Shown one piece after another: positions 1-25,861 of a stretch of DNA of 64,000 bases; the first letter of the stretch is position 1, and every line of letters begins with the position of its first letter. Under the pieces are notes generated by a model. The model did not search any database and had not been told where the DNA came from. It saw nothing but the letters and a program-made list of their open reading frames with translations. This DNA is from Manduca sexta (Eukaryota > Arthropoda > Insecta > Lepidoptera > Sphingidae): NCBI RefSeq assembly GCF_014839805.1, contig NC_051130.1, forward strand, positions 3,038,001 through 3,102,000. The letters are read 5' to 3'. Both the position numbers and the translations under genes were made by a program.

Positions 1-1126
1 TGGATATTTCGTATTATCTAATTGTGTACGCCAGTGTACTGTTCTATTTTTGAAATGTCGATTGTATTCCGTGGCGCCGAATTGAATTGGCCCGTGATGT
101 AATTTGTCTGTATTATGAGGTATTGTTATATTTGGCTGGGTTATGCAATGATCCTAATATTAGTGTAAAATATTTCATCGCGTGGGCGTTTATCGAAGCT
201 ATGTGAAACAATTGGAAGCATTATTTTGAATACGTGACTAAAATATCGTTTTATCATACGCCAAATGCCGCCATTATGCTCAGAAACATGTTGCGATTCT
301 GCCTAATCCGAAGTCAAGGACGAAGTGATCAAGCTCGTAAAGTTTATTGCAACGTAAAACAAAAGCAGGAATACAAAAACATGTTCTTTATTTAAAACGC
401 TCATCTATTTTCATCCAAAAAAACTGTAATCATAAATTGTCACAACAAACACGTACAAAAACAAAGGGAAATAAATGCGGCTGGCCAGATATGGAAATTA
501 AAATAAAAATCACAATACAGTCGCGCACAAAAGTTACTGGCTGGATGTGAAACAAGTACAGTCGTAAATAAAAACGAATGGCTCGCGGCGGCGCGTTCGG
601 TTATTACACGGTAATTTATTGCATTCACCCAAAAATTACCAGTTTTAACCGGTTTACGACCGGATACCTGCGTTCGACCGTTTTGGCATTAGCCCTTCCT
701 GCTTTTTTATCACCAGACTCGGCCTATTTTTTATACCGTTGCGTAAAGCGACTGCATAACATGAAAATCCAAACATCTTACTTCTTCCGAATTCTGTATT
801 TAAATGATTTCACAACTAATTCATTTTTATAAATTATTAACAAAGAATTTTTATCCTAAAAGCAATGAAACCAAAACATATATTTGCAATACATTGTTTT
901 AATCTGCAAAAGGTTCAACCATTTAACCGAAATACGTCAAAATACACATTTAAGTCGATTGTAAAGCCGAATTTGTGGTTTAGAAAGTTGTATAAATACC
1001 ACTTTCACAATGTCACCGAAGGAAGTTCCTTTAGTGCGAGTTTTTGTATGCTTCTTTTGGATTGTCGAAGTTCGGTAGCAATAATGAAGCAAAATGTTGA
1101 TAAAAAGCTTTGTATATCGTTTGAAA

Positions 1127-1452
1127 GCGGCGATAGCCTAGTTGGTTGTGGAACGGACTGCCGAGACGAATGTCCGCAAGTTCAAATCCCAAGGGTACAC
1201 ACCTCTGACTTTTCTAAACATTATGTGTCTATTCTTTGTGAATTATCGCTTGCTGTAACGGTGAAGGAAAACATCGTGAGGAACCCTGCATACCTGAGAA
1301 ATTCTCTATAGGAATTTCGAGGGTATGTGAAGTCTACCAATCCGCACTAGGCCAGCGTGGTGAACTAAGGCCTAATCCCTGTCAGTAGTAGAGGAGGCCC
1401 GAGCCCAGCAGTGGGATAGTATATATTACAAGGCAGATATTATTATTATTAT
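1127..1452 (+). repeat. tRNA-derived SINE, family A, copy 1
   Basis: A tRNA-like head is followed by a unique body and an (ATT)n tail. The head carries an A-box-like TAGCCTAGTTGG and a B-box-like GTTCAAATCCC. Three further copies lie at 17724-18043, 40630-40951 and 57914-58242, all on the minus strand. The head is diverged and continuous with the SINE body, so it is not a functional tRNA gene. Confidence 0.75.
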
Positions 1453-1751
1453 ATCGTTTGAGATATTTGTGTTCCCAGTCTGTAGAAGTCGTAGGCATTT
1501 TTACGGTGGAACTACGTATATATGAAAAATGCTTGCTATATACCAGCGAAGGGTCCATTAATCCGATTCCTGTCGACTTCCCTTTATATAATCTAATTAT
1601 CATCAGAAGGATTTGCAAAGCATATTTATGCATATTAATACCTATGCTGTCGGGTACCTTTTCGGAAAATTGTATCTTTCGCCACTACTATATACAAACC
1701 AATTCCTGTATAATATACATTTGAATATAGAACATGAGATTAGTGCGACTA

Positions 1752-2022
1752 ACCCCCTTATTCATAGACGTTATTTATCTAAGGACGGAGCACTGCTGTG
1801 ATAACAAGTCTGTTTCTCAGCTTTGTTTATCTAGCTTGCTGTTTGTTCAACTTTGTTTATCTGACAGCCAACTAGATTCAAGTTGTATCTCAATATTAGC
1901 CAATCACAACGGCCCTATGTCGACGCACTGCGAAAGCTGCCATGCCGTCAGCACTGAGAAACAGACTTGTTATTACAGCAATGCTCCGTCCTTAGATAAA
2001 TAACGTTTATGAATAAGGGGGT
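1752..2022. mobile_element. Foldback MITE, family P, copy 1
   Basis: The two ends are long inverted repeats: the left starts ACCCCCTTATTCATAGACG and the right is its near-perfect reverse complement, about 40 bp in all. Related copies are at 5346-5505 (internally deleted) and 43671-43912. No coding capacity, so a non-autonomous DNA element. Confidence 0.75.
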
Positions 2023-2935
2023 ACGGTTTTTAAACGTGGACGGATCCGCGTGCAAGTCAGTTAATCAACATGTTTAATATCACCTACACATTACACCACC
2101 TGCAGCGGATGCAGATGGAATTGCACTTATATAGAAAGGTAACACTGACATCCGCGGATGCCAGATGCGTTTGCGGAAGCGAATCCTGTCGCATCCAGTG
2201 TTGCCATCCGTTCAAGTTTCCCCAGATTTGATGGTTATCCAAATGAGGTGTTTCTTTCCGCTTTGTTTCCGCGTAGTGTATAGTAATGTAATGTTTGTTT
2301 AGTAATTTGTCATACATTATTTTCTATCCATGTTTTTTTGTGGGTTTGGTTGTAAACAGTGGCCAGATAACGGAACGCTAAAAGTTAATATCGCTATGGT
2401 TTCAGATACGATAGTTTACTTAGGAGCTATAATAGAGATATCCTTTCAATATTCTTTACCAATGACCATTGACGTCATTATCTAGTTAACTTCCTTCAAC
2501 TTCACATTAATCTCGTGCAATAAAGTCACTGGGATAAAAGTAAAAAGTAGAGAAGTAGTAAACTTTTGATTTACTTTTTTATATCTTTTTTGCCAAAATA
2601 ACTCCTTTATCACCAAAGAGATAATAATGAGGAAATTTTAACTTCCTTTGCCCAGTCCCCTACTCAGTGTAAACTCGATCGCAATTCGCTCGCAATAGGT
2701 TCGCGTTGTGATGTAATTTGACCCGTTTGTAACCAGGTCACTGGCGAGGTCAAGGCGTGTTCTATTGTTGCATATCGAATGTAATCAGCTGTTTAATGTC
2801 ACGAAGGATTATTGTTTTAAGTGATTTCTACATTATAAACAATGCCGGATTTATATTTTTTATGAGTGTAGGCCACTTTATTTCCGCCGTCCCATGTAGG
2901 TAGATTTATCTATGTATGTATGTAGGTTTCTATAA

Positions 2936-3221
2936 TCTATATATATAAAATGAATCCCTATTTCCCTTGGTCACGCCATCACGCGTGAACGGCTGTACTG
3001 ATTTCACTATTTTTTTCTGTTGTGTTTGTTATAGCCAGGAGGTTCTTATGAAAGAAAAAAAAAACAAAAAATTGCGCGGAAAATTAGAAAATTTAAGAAA
3101 ATTTAACGAAAATATTAATTTTATATAACTGTCAATTGTTTGAAATAATTGTCAGCGATTGACAGAATATGCACTGCAAATTCATAGTTAAGACGGGGAC
3201 AACGTCTGTCGGGTCAACTAG
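2936..3221 (+). mobile_element. Short non-autonomous Helitron
   Basis: The element starts with TC (TCTATATATATAAAATGAA) and ends in CTAG after a small hairpin of the type AGACGGGGACAACGTCT. It has no terminal inverted repeats. A second copy lies at 16310-16580 with the same ends. This matches short lepidopteran Helitrons. No ORF. Confidence 0.75.
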
Positions 3222-3506
3222 TACTTAATAATTTTCAATTTCTTTGTATTATGGAAGGCACTAAAGTTAAATAAACGAATGATTAATTAAATCGAGTGAG
3301 CGTTTTCGAAAATCTGCCGCCCTTAAGATGCTGCCACCCATAGGCCGCGGCCTATACGGCCTATTTACAGTCCAGGACTGCATATAAAGATTAACATAGC
3401 AACAGTTTTTCTGTGATGTCGGACCGGATCTTTTGGTAGTCGGGTAGAGAGGTTATTAGGCAGAATTAAAGGACTAATCGAATAATGGAAGATATGAGCA
3501 CTAAAT

Positions 3507-3803
3507 ACTGGTGGTAGGTCTCTCATATGTGAGCGCCTGGGTAGGCATCACCGCAATGTTTATTTCTGCCGCCAAGCAGCAGTGTGTAGTACTTGTGTTC
3601 GGTTTGAAGAACATTGTAGCCAGTGTAACTACTGGACATAATAAGACTTAACATCTCATGTCTCAGAATGGCGAGCGGAGTGGAACACCAAACAATACTT
3701 TGTAATTCAAGTTGTTAGATTGTGTTTCTGCTGTTTATGGGCGGTCGTATCGCTTACCATCAGGCGAACGACAAGCTCGTCTCGTCATTCAAATCAATAA
3801 AAA
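3507..3803 (+). repeat. SINE-like retroelement, family B, copy 1
   Basis: About 295 bp beginning CTGGTGGTAGGTCTCTCATA and ending in a short A-rich tail. Other copies are at 12512-12828 (ZSWIM intron) and 30857-31162 (BBS4 intron, minus). The A-rich 3' end suggests retrotransposition; I see no clear tRNA head. It may be a SINE or the 3' tail of a LINE. Confidence 0.65.
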
Positions 3804-4218
3804 GAATCAGCCTCATTACACCTGACATGTAGCATATTCCAATCAACTTAGAAGTTACATCCACAGTCGTCAGAACTATGCCGGCCTATCTCACTGGATA
3901 TACCGGCTGACCCCGAAACGCGACTCGTCAGAACTGGTTACGCGACTTGCTTTTATCTATCTTCGGAGTTCGTTTTACTTCAAACCTTCAATTTTTAGGA
4001 TAAGCCCGTCAAGCAAATAGTTCATGTGATCTCTCTTCAGCCCATGAACAACTAAGTTCCGAAAGATAAATGCATGGAAAAAACTACCAACATTTTTCGT
4101 GATTATTAAATATAAAATAATTTCGAAAACTCCGTAAAATGTTTTATTTTATGTTAAACGTTCGGATAAACAAACAAAATGGCGACCAAAAGAAAAGGAT
4201 TTTTTCATACTCACGCGA

Positions 4219-4448
4219 CAAAATGAACCCACTGCACCTGATGGTAAGTGGAGTAGGGTCCAATAGACGACTGACGAGAAATGATTACCCCTCGGCAGTC
4301 GACGCAATTATGCCGGCCTGTTGGAACCGGATATACACAAGCTGATCCCACAACGACACCTTTACGTGGGCCACTATGGCAGGTTTTAACACCTTGTGTA
4401 CTGTGGTCGCTATCCGAACGGATATAAAATATATCCCACCACCAGCAA
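4219..4448 (+). repeat. Dispersed repeat, family C, copy 1
   Basis: A 230 bp repeat with the core CACCTGATGGTAAGTGGAGT at one end and CCCACCACCAGCAAA at the other. Related copies or fragments occur at 8778-8898, 14570-14810 (minus), 37491-37674 (minus), 46861-46931 and 61497-61663. Class not determined; no ORF. Confidence 0.6.
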
Positions 4449-4798
4449 AAAGGGATGGTCCTGTTTGAGTTTCCTAAAATCACATTTGCCACCCAAAACG
4501 CAACAGCAATCCACATCGATTTTTTTAACAGTTCATGATTAAATAAATAATGTTAGGCATTCGCGTAAACATTGAAGCGTCAATAAAAGGCGTTGGTCGA
4601 CAGACTGATTTATTGCAAATTTACTTATTACTACCCGCCAACGTATTAATATTGTTACGTCCAGTCGTCACAACAATAAGAAACGATTTTATAAAAATTT
4701 AGTAGGCATGGATAAAAGTTGACGTACGGAGCGACATAGTCGTGAAATAACGACCAAACTCCTTAAATAAAGACAGAAAAAAAAAAAAAAAACCATAA

Positions 4799-4897
4799 GA
4801 AACGGGGGAAGACTATGAAGGCTGCAAAGTCTTCGAAACGTCGGGAGAAAATAATTATAACCGTGATAAAATCCGTAAATAGTTTTATTTCACTTCA
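4799..4897. repeat. Dispersed repeat, family D, fragment
   Basis: Contains GGCTGCAAAGTCTTCGAAAC and a following AT-rich stretch. The same block occurs at 17336-17510, 36963-37085 and 44021-44165. Probably a non-autonomous DNA element, since the 17336 copy is flanked by inverted repeats. Confidence 0.55.
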
Positions 4898-5345
4898 TGA
4901 TTAACAATACTTGATAGACAAATGTCTAAAATGCCGCCATTTTCAAATTAGTAGAACGCAAACCGCTGGCCGAGTGACATCGTCAACAAAACAAGAATTC
5001 TTTGTATGCGGCGCGGAGTAAGGTCTGGTTTGTCTGGTTCCATACACAATATCCAAGTATATTTCCACTATGTGTAGAGTATATTTTACGTATTTTAGTC
5101 TGCATTTGCTCAAGAATTGCTGTTTTTGCTAATAAGTTGTCTAAATATTCTTTCTGGCTGCCAGAAAACTGTAATCTTTAAGTAATTGTTGTACATGGGC
5201 ATGCAATACCGGAGTAATTCAAGACCATGAAATAATATAAAGATAGAAAACGAACTAGAGTGATCTATGTGTATCTTTATACTTAGTTTTGTACATTCGC
5301 TTCTGAGTCAGTAATCCAAATAATCGCATGCGCAGTTATTATCTA

Positions 5346-5505
5346 ACCCCCTCATTCATTTATTGAGATACAACAATATCAGCCAATCACAACGGCCCCA
5401 TGGCTACGCACTGCGAAGGCTGCCATGCCGTCAGCACTGAGAAACAGACTTGTTATCACAGCTTTACTCCGTCCTTAGATAAAAAACGTCTATGAATAAG
5501 GGGGT
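5346..5505. mobile_element. Foldback MITE, family P, copy 2 (internally deleted)
   Basis: Shares terminal ACCCCC..GGGGGT arms and the internal block with the copy at 1752-2022, but about 110 bp of the left half are missing. Confidence 0.65.
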
Positions 5506-8500
5506 TAATGTATATAACATGAACACACTTAGGAGAGTCAGGAGTAACTAAACAGATTTACAAAATGCTCTAACGAATCTCTGCCATTGTATACGAATTG
5601 AACCTATACAAAGCTTAAATCAGGTAACCCGTTTACTTTATCTAATAGAAAAACACACAGAAATCGAAATCAGGACCTCACATTTGACAGCCACTATTAA
5701 ACCAATAACGCTAATCGTATTAAAAGATATCGTGGGAGAATCGATTTAAAAATCTATCAGTGGACGTGACGGCTCGGATGTCCGCAGCATCAGTCGCAAA
5801 CCACGTTCCGTATTACACAATATCTTTGCAATTTTCACCTTACTAGTACATTTTGCTGTTGAGATTAGTTTATAACCGCTTTTGGATCAGTTGAATCTTC
5901 TATTTCCTTAGGCTTAAATTAAAAAAAAAATACAAAAATGGCCTGACGGGGAATTAAAAACCTGCTTTGGTCGCGACACTATTCCTTTTTATATTAAAAG
6001 ACGTTGTAGTACAAGAAATTAGTTCCATATTGTACGACAACATGGCGCGGTTTTTTAGTTTCAAATCGGCCATAATTCCTTTTAATTCTGCTTGCAAAAG
6101 GCTCTTCGCACACGATTCGTAATAGAAACGTATCTATTGTCGCGTATTGCGAAGGTTACTATACTATATTAAGTACTATTGGAGCTATATTTAATTACAT
6201 TTTCTTTATTCAGCTGCATATACAGACCTTCGACTATGAAAGGAACAGTTTGCCCACTCTTGTATTGTTAATATTTCTACGTCATAGTCTCCATAAATAT
6301 GATTTTATTTAATGAGAAATAAAAAGACTATGTATCGATGCTATTTACTATGAAAGATATTTTTACATCCATTTTAAAATGACAATTGCTATATAAAGCT
6401 ACCTAAGTGTAGGACAAATTAGTTTCGCAGCGCGCAGTTTCTAATATTTTCTTTTGTGCCAGTGGCTTTTCATAGTTTGCGCAGATGCCAGACGTCTCGA
6501 ACTGTGCCAATATTTGCCGCCAGTCTATTAGCAATCAATGTGCCTCATTAAAACACAACGTTCGCGAAATTAAGTTAGTTTTAATGAGAACGTTGCTTTG
6601 ATATAATTTAACTTTTAAGTTTGTTTAAGAAATAATATTATGAAAATGCGTTGTAGTTATTTATGAACACGAGTATTGAATTTGTTGGAGTTTGAACTGT
6701 ATTTGAGCATCTTGGGTTATGATAAGCTGTATATTTTATTTAGGTAAATTATCAGGCAGTCGTAAACCGCCGACATACGTCACTTTAATACCAATTAACA
6801 ATTTACTTGTATTGCGAAATTTACTAATTCGTTTTATAAATAAATGAATATAAATAAATTTAAAGCTAATCCAATAGTTATTGTCAGTTCAATTAACACG
6901 AGAGACAGACTTGTCTATTTGATTACATCTTATAATGCGTTTGGAGATAAAAATCAGTGAGCACGATGCAGCTGCGAAAACATCCAATTTATGGCGGCAA
7001 CAATATGTAACAAAATACTAACAAAACTTATGCGCACTAATAGTTCTAACGAAATCAGTCCTTTTACTGCAGCTGTACAAGTATTCCTTTTTTGAATCAG
7101 TTTTTTATTTGAAAAAACTCAATTCTATTCTAAGTGTCAGTTTCTGTAATCACTATGAAAGGAGGTTTTATGCTTCGCCATAACTTTCGTGCAAAATTGA
7201 TTTTTAATTCGTGGGAATAGCTCTTATAATATAAATCGGAGGTTGTGCGTAGTAAAGTAATCATTATTGCGACAATTTCAAATCGCACTTTTGCGTCACA
7301 ATGGGAACGCTCGTTATTTTCGTCGCACAATCGATTTGCCGGTACGCTCCGATTTATCGCACCGAGTAGTTTTGTAAAGTTGAGTAATTGATTGATTGTG
7401 CGCAGCATAAAAAGTGAATTCGTTCTCCGTACCCGATAACCGATAATTATTGTTTTCCTTTTTCATTTTATACAAGTGGTACATTACGTTAGAAATGCAA
7501 ATAAATTGGCTTCAAATTGTTTTGTGTTGCAATTTGACATGCGTATTATTACCAACCCAAACAATAAATGCGTGTTTGGTAATATTTTAATAAGCATTCC
7601 AACGGTTTCAGAACGAATTGCATTTTTTTTTGCGCTAAATCAACCTTTTTCGTAGCCAACAAACTGGCCGCATTCTTTTTGCGAATAAAAATAATTTAGA
7701 AAAAACATGGCGCGCACAAAATCATCCAGTTCGTATTTCAAAGCTTGACGAATCGGAATCGATTGCTTTTGGAGCTTGTAGAAAACGGCGTGAACATTTT
7801 GTGAACGTACCAAAACTGGGGTGCGTTTTGTATAGCGCTTTGAGAAACCTGGAACCTCTTTCGTGTTCGTGAGATCGTGTAATCACGTGTCCAAATCATT
7901 CTGAATTTTAAACGATCCATTGTTGGCGGATTTAATGGGATTATATTCTTATTTCTATTACGTAACGATAATATTTTTAATATTTCCCCGTTTTGCTGCC
8001 TGACATTGGTTATCGTCGATTGTTCTTTATATATTAAATCGATATCAACTCGATTAAATAAACATTACAATAATAATATTGTTATTGTATAAATTCTAAA
8101 ACAATAAATTGCCATGAAACTGAAATATTGAAGTTTCTTCAGCATGACTGTAATCTTCAAACTAGTTCACGTTTTGAAGGTTACAATTGATTGTATTGTA
8201 TGAAACGAAATCATGCCAAATTATAATGAAACCATTGAAATGAAACAATTATTTCCTTCAAATTACTTAATAAGTAACTATTAAACTTCGGTGTTTTAAC
8301 TTCTGATTAGACGCTAAATCATGTACATACATGTAAACTCACACGAGTACGAAAGGGTAGGCAGAAATTCATCCGCTATAATGCCAACAAATCAGATTGT
8401 ACTTTTAGCTTCAGAGAATTCACATTCTGCTTCTAGGCGTTTATATAATTACTAGAATTAATAACAGAACAGTTAAATTTGTAATCATTTTGTAAACTGC

Positions 8501-8777
8501 ACCGGTTATTCGTTTGTTTCCAAATACGTAGTTTGAAGTCGTTAAAATTTATTGATATACTTGTCGATGTTTGCGCGTAGTGATTGAACACCGATATAGC
8601 TTTCCTGTTATGATTGTTATTTATTCTATTTTTAAGGGTATAGAGGTTAGTTGTTAATGCGTGTTGCCTACAGCATATTTAGACTGGGCTGAAAGTGCGT
8701 GAGCGCAATTCTTAAGTCGAATACTCAATGTAAGTTGTAAATTAATAACTGTAAATCAAAAAGAAGCATCGAGAATT

Positions 8778-8898
8778 TTGACCCCATTGCACTTGATAGG
8801 AAGTGGTGTGGGGTCCAATAGAATATCGACTGACGAGAGATGATTACCCCTTGACAATCGATATAATTATGCCGACCTCTTGGAACCGGATAAACTAT
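8778..8898 (+). repeat. Dispersed repeat, family C, truncated copy
   Basis: Matches only the first half of the element at 4219-4448, from the CACTTGATAGGAAGTGG block through CTTGGAACCGGAT. Confidence 0.5.
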
Positions 8899-9158
8899 AT
8901 ATGTCAGTTGGGAAGTACAGATTTGAACCTTATGCAATACCATTAAAAAGTCTACTACTTCATCACGCCAGTTTATATAACTGTATACTAAATTGACTAA
9001 TGTGGGTCATCAAATGCAAAATCTGATAGTTTTGTAAAAACACCATCATCCGAAACAGTTGAGTAAAGGAACCAGTTATATCTTCCTTACGGTGCTGGCT
9101 GTTTCCAGGGCTTCCTTCGCTTGATTTTTAAAGTACTTAAAAATAATGTTTATTTCAG

Positions 9159-22453
<13,295 letters not shown>

Positions 22454-22726
22454 AATTCGCGACAACTATCTAAAGTATTAAGATATGTATTTATTCTCAT
22501 TTACACCGCAGTTAATCATTCACTAAGGCGTTTATTGTTTACGAATGTATGAAAACATCGTTGGAAAGCTACACAAGATGCTAAATGTAAAAAACCGACT
22601 GTATTGGTAAGAACATGTTTTTCGATACATTGTTCGAGTTAAGTTTTCTTTTTCAAAATTGGCGCAATTGAATTGTCGTTTTTGTTTATTTCTTTGGCCT
22701 CGATACGTGCAATAAGTAAGCATGTA

Positions 22727-22732
22727 AATAAA
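22727..22732 (+). terminator. Candidate polyadenylation signal of ZSWIM
   Basis: AATAAA 274 bases after the stop codon at 22453. A later AATAAA near 23320 is an alternative. Confidence 0.4.
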
Positions 22733-24583
22733 GTTATTCACACAAATTGCGACGTCGCGAGTACAGACGGACGCGCGTACGGTAAAATGATTACCTCATG
22801 AATGGTACGTCTCGTACTGATCGTGTACCAAACCAGTCTACTCTAAAGTATTATTTTTATTTAAACGGAAAAATATATAACTGACCTCGTAACGTCGTTT
22901 TTTATATGTAAGTAATAATGTGTATTGATCTCAATGATTCCATATGTGTACATAGATGTAAGTGATGTAAATATTAAAGTAAGTTTAGTACTGAGAAACT
23001 AGACAATTAATGTAAGTAGTTGGGATGCGGGGCGTACTGCGGTTATCTAGAACTTTCGGAAGATGGCAGTACGCGCCGCGCCGGTAGACACATAGCTCGC
23101 CATTCATATAGCGTCCAATAGCAGTGGAAGATATTAAATGACATAACACCAAAGAAATATTATAAGTCCAGACGTGAGTTAAGCAATGCCATCATTGTTT
23201 CAGTATTCTTGAGTATTCAGTATCTTTAGTTGTATGCTGTACGTTAGTTATTGTTTTATTTTATCTTCTGTAAGCCTGTTTATCTGCTGTTTTAGGGACG
23301 CGATACGTACGCATTCAATTAAATAAATTGAGTTCGTCTTTTTGTTTCCGATATTTTAATGTGTTTTTGTTTCATGTTAGATCTATAAAAAATAATAAAA
23401 AAAAAACAATTTATTTCATTTTCTGCGTACGCTCAATAGCTTCGTTCAAAATGGAAGTCTCTCATACATTTACTGGCACTAAACACTCAATTTTCAACAA
23501 CTATTCGAAAATATTATGTTTAAACTTGCGCCGTATGATTCGTTGATTCAGGCACAAAATATCCGTTGATTTGTTTAGGTTAGAACGTAAAATTTTAATA
23601 TGAAGTGCATTTAAATAGAATATAATAGAGGCGACATTGGCTGGATAGTGTTCAGAGTTAGGTGAATCTGTAATTAGGGATAAAAAAGACTTGCTATGAA
23701 TGAATTTTGTACTGTTTGTGTGGAAGGGTTGTGCAGATACACAAATTCTTGCCATTATAATACGAGTAAATTTATTCTGAATATGTTTACAGGAATAATA
23801 ATACTGTATTGTGTTAATAATACTAATACGGATTAAGTTTTATTACTAATATATGCCTTCTAAGCCGACAATTGAGAGAGCAAGAATTTGAATTTTTGTT
23901 ACGCCCTTTTACGTAAGGTATTTTGAGTTTAAATATTGTGCATAATTTTTGTAGAGTAACAATTGACAATATATTGTAACCCTGTTTCGCTCGTCTCAAT
24001 TTCATCCGTGTTAGATATTATTAACGCAATACAAAATACATAAACTTTTGCCAACCCTCAAGTGTGTCAAAAATGTAAAAAAAATAAAAATAAAGCAAGA
24101 CATTGCATCTCATACTCAGTTGGGATAGAATGTAAATATTTATATAAAGATTAGTTAGTGCGACGAGAGTCCGTAGACAAACTACCAACTTCTTCCTTGC
24201 CAGAGATTACTAAAGTACTTAGGAAGTCATACGACAGTGCATAGACAAACGGATATACATTTGTATGTTAATATAACACTGCTTTAATGAATACACAGTT
24301 AGAAAGCGGCGATGCTTGGGCTGAAATATTTTGTTAAAAAACAATTGTAATTTGCATTCCGTTAGAAATCATAAGTTATTGATAAACATATTTATCCATA
24401 ACTTAAAATAGTTCAGTCTGAACACAGCCTGTAAACATGTATAAATGATTTTTGTTACATGAATAATGTTTATTTACAAGTACGCCAATACAATGTCGAG
24501 CAATAATTTAGCCTTCGGCCGGTCTGTTGTAATTCTGTGTGATTGCTTTTGTGTAAATTTTAGAATATTGAATTCTATAACAG

Positions 24584-24710
24584 TTATTTTGAAACACATG
24601 TAATATATTTACATATTTATATTATAATCTTATTATATAATCCAGGAATACTGTTTATCATAACAGTATTCGTTCGCAATAATTAATGTACAAGTGTGTT
24701 TCAAAATAAA
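24584..24710. repeat. Small foldback with nested hairpin
   Basis: TTATTTTGAAACACA at 24584 is matched by its reverse complement TGTGTTTCAAAATAA ending near 24709. Between them is a perfect 10-bp-arm hairpin at 24646-24671 (GAATACTGTT, 6-base loop). Could be a tiny MITE; I see no second copy in the window. Confidence 0.45.
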
Positions 24711-25861
24711 TGTAAATGATTAGACTACGACTTGCCAAATTAAACGACAAGCAAATAATATTTGACCTCAAGTGCCTTCAGGCGAGTCCAAATTAATATC
24801 AGGCCGGCTCTGATTACTTTTGTTATATTTTTTATTCAGTAACAATATCAGTGGCTATAATTTGTAATTGTGTTGTACGTTAAACGTGGACACCCTTCAG
24901 TGCTGGTATTAAGAAGGTGATAATTTCAATATAAATAATTGAAAAAATATTATTTTGTTTTCTTTTTAACCTTATCGCAAACCAATTAATAAAAATATGA
25001 AAAACAAAAACAACTACTCTCAATTCATAATGATGCTCAAATTATTAGATTACATTCTTATTTGGAATAGTTATATAAGTACAAGTACAAAAATACAGCT
25101 GCTTAGATTGAAAATAAACAAACATATCTTTAAATTATTTAATTAACTTTTCAAATGAGCTTAATATCACAGTATTAAAAATCAGAAGAATCAAGTTTTT
25201 TGCCCGCTGATCCGCCCGCGTGACAAGTTTTTCCAAGATAAAAATCCTGTTTTATATTTTCCCGGAATAAAAAGTTACCTATAGGACTCAGGAGTACTTT
25301 AGCTTCTTATTAGTGAAGAAATTTTCAACTTAATTCAGTAGTTCCAGTATTAATCCCTACAAACCAAGTTACAAACCTTTCCTCTTTATAATATTAGTAT
25401 AGATAATTAATTTAGTCAAGTGACGACTACTGATTAACATATTTTGTGTAGAAACACTATTAACAGATGGCGCTGTATACAATTTATCTAACGAGACGAT
25501 ATATTTCATTGCTCTATCTCCCGTGAAACGTCAAAAACATCTGATTTTTGTTATTGTTTCCAACAAGGACTCAAATATAGTAAAAAATAGGAAAACGTAG
25601 TGCTAAGAACAACTTTTAGAAATGCTTGTTCAGGTTGGTATACAACTAGGTTCGTTGTAAAAGAACAATAAGTACGCTGAAATGATTTTTGCAAGAATGT
25701 TCTGACTTGAGTTTACGTGCGCTTGGTGGAAACAGGCACCGCGGAGATGGGTGTCCTCGCCTCTGGGGGTTAATATCTTACTGGCCTTATGTGGAGAAAG
25801 CAGCCCAGCCATCAGCAGATATATACAAGTAAGTGTTATTGCCCTTTACAATTATTGAATA

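Larger units (their letters stand above)
1..9158. other. Non-coding stretch upstream of the first ZSWIM exon seen
   Basis: I find no exon with family resemblance here. The first exon downstream begins inside a codon and lacks the N-terminal part of the ZSWIM family, so this is most simply a large 5' intron of that gene, or intron plus intergenic DNA. Open frames in this stretch are short, lack splice context and partly run through repeats. It holds a tRNA-type SINE, two foldback MITE copies, a Helitron, a SINE-like element and other dispersed repeats, listed separately. Nothing else recognisable. Confidence 0.55.
22454..25861. other. ZSWIM 3' UTR and intergenic spacer
   Basis: AATAAA signals at 22727 and near 23320 could end the ZSWIM transcript. 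The rest is AT-rich with short, unsupported open frames, a foldback at 24584-24710, and a degraded LINE tail around 25200-25410. The block at 25710-25830 (GGAAACAGGCACCGCGGAGA) looks like another dispersed repeat but has no partner here. No gene recognised. Confidence 0.5.

Noticed and set aside
1127..1200. tRNA gene
   Set aside because: The A and B box-like motifs belong to a SINE head that recurs with the same downstream body at three other places.
865..1311. 148-codon plus-strand open frame
   Set aside because: Its second half runs through the tRNA-derived SINE, and the first half has no domain or splice support.
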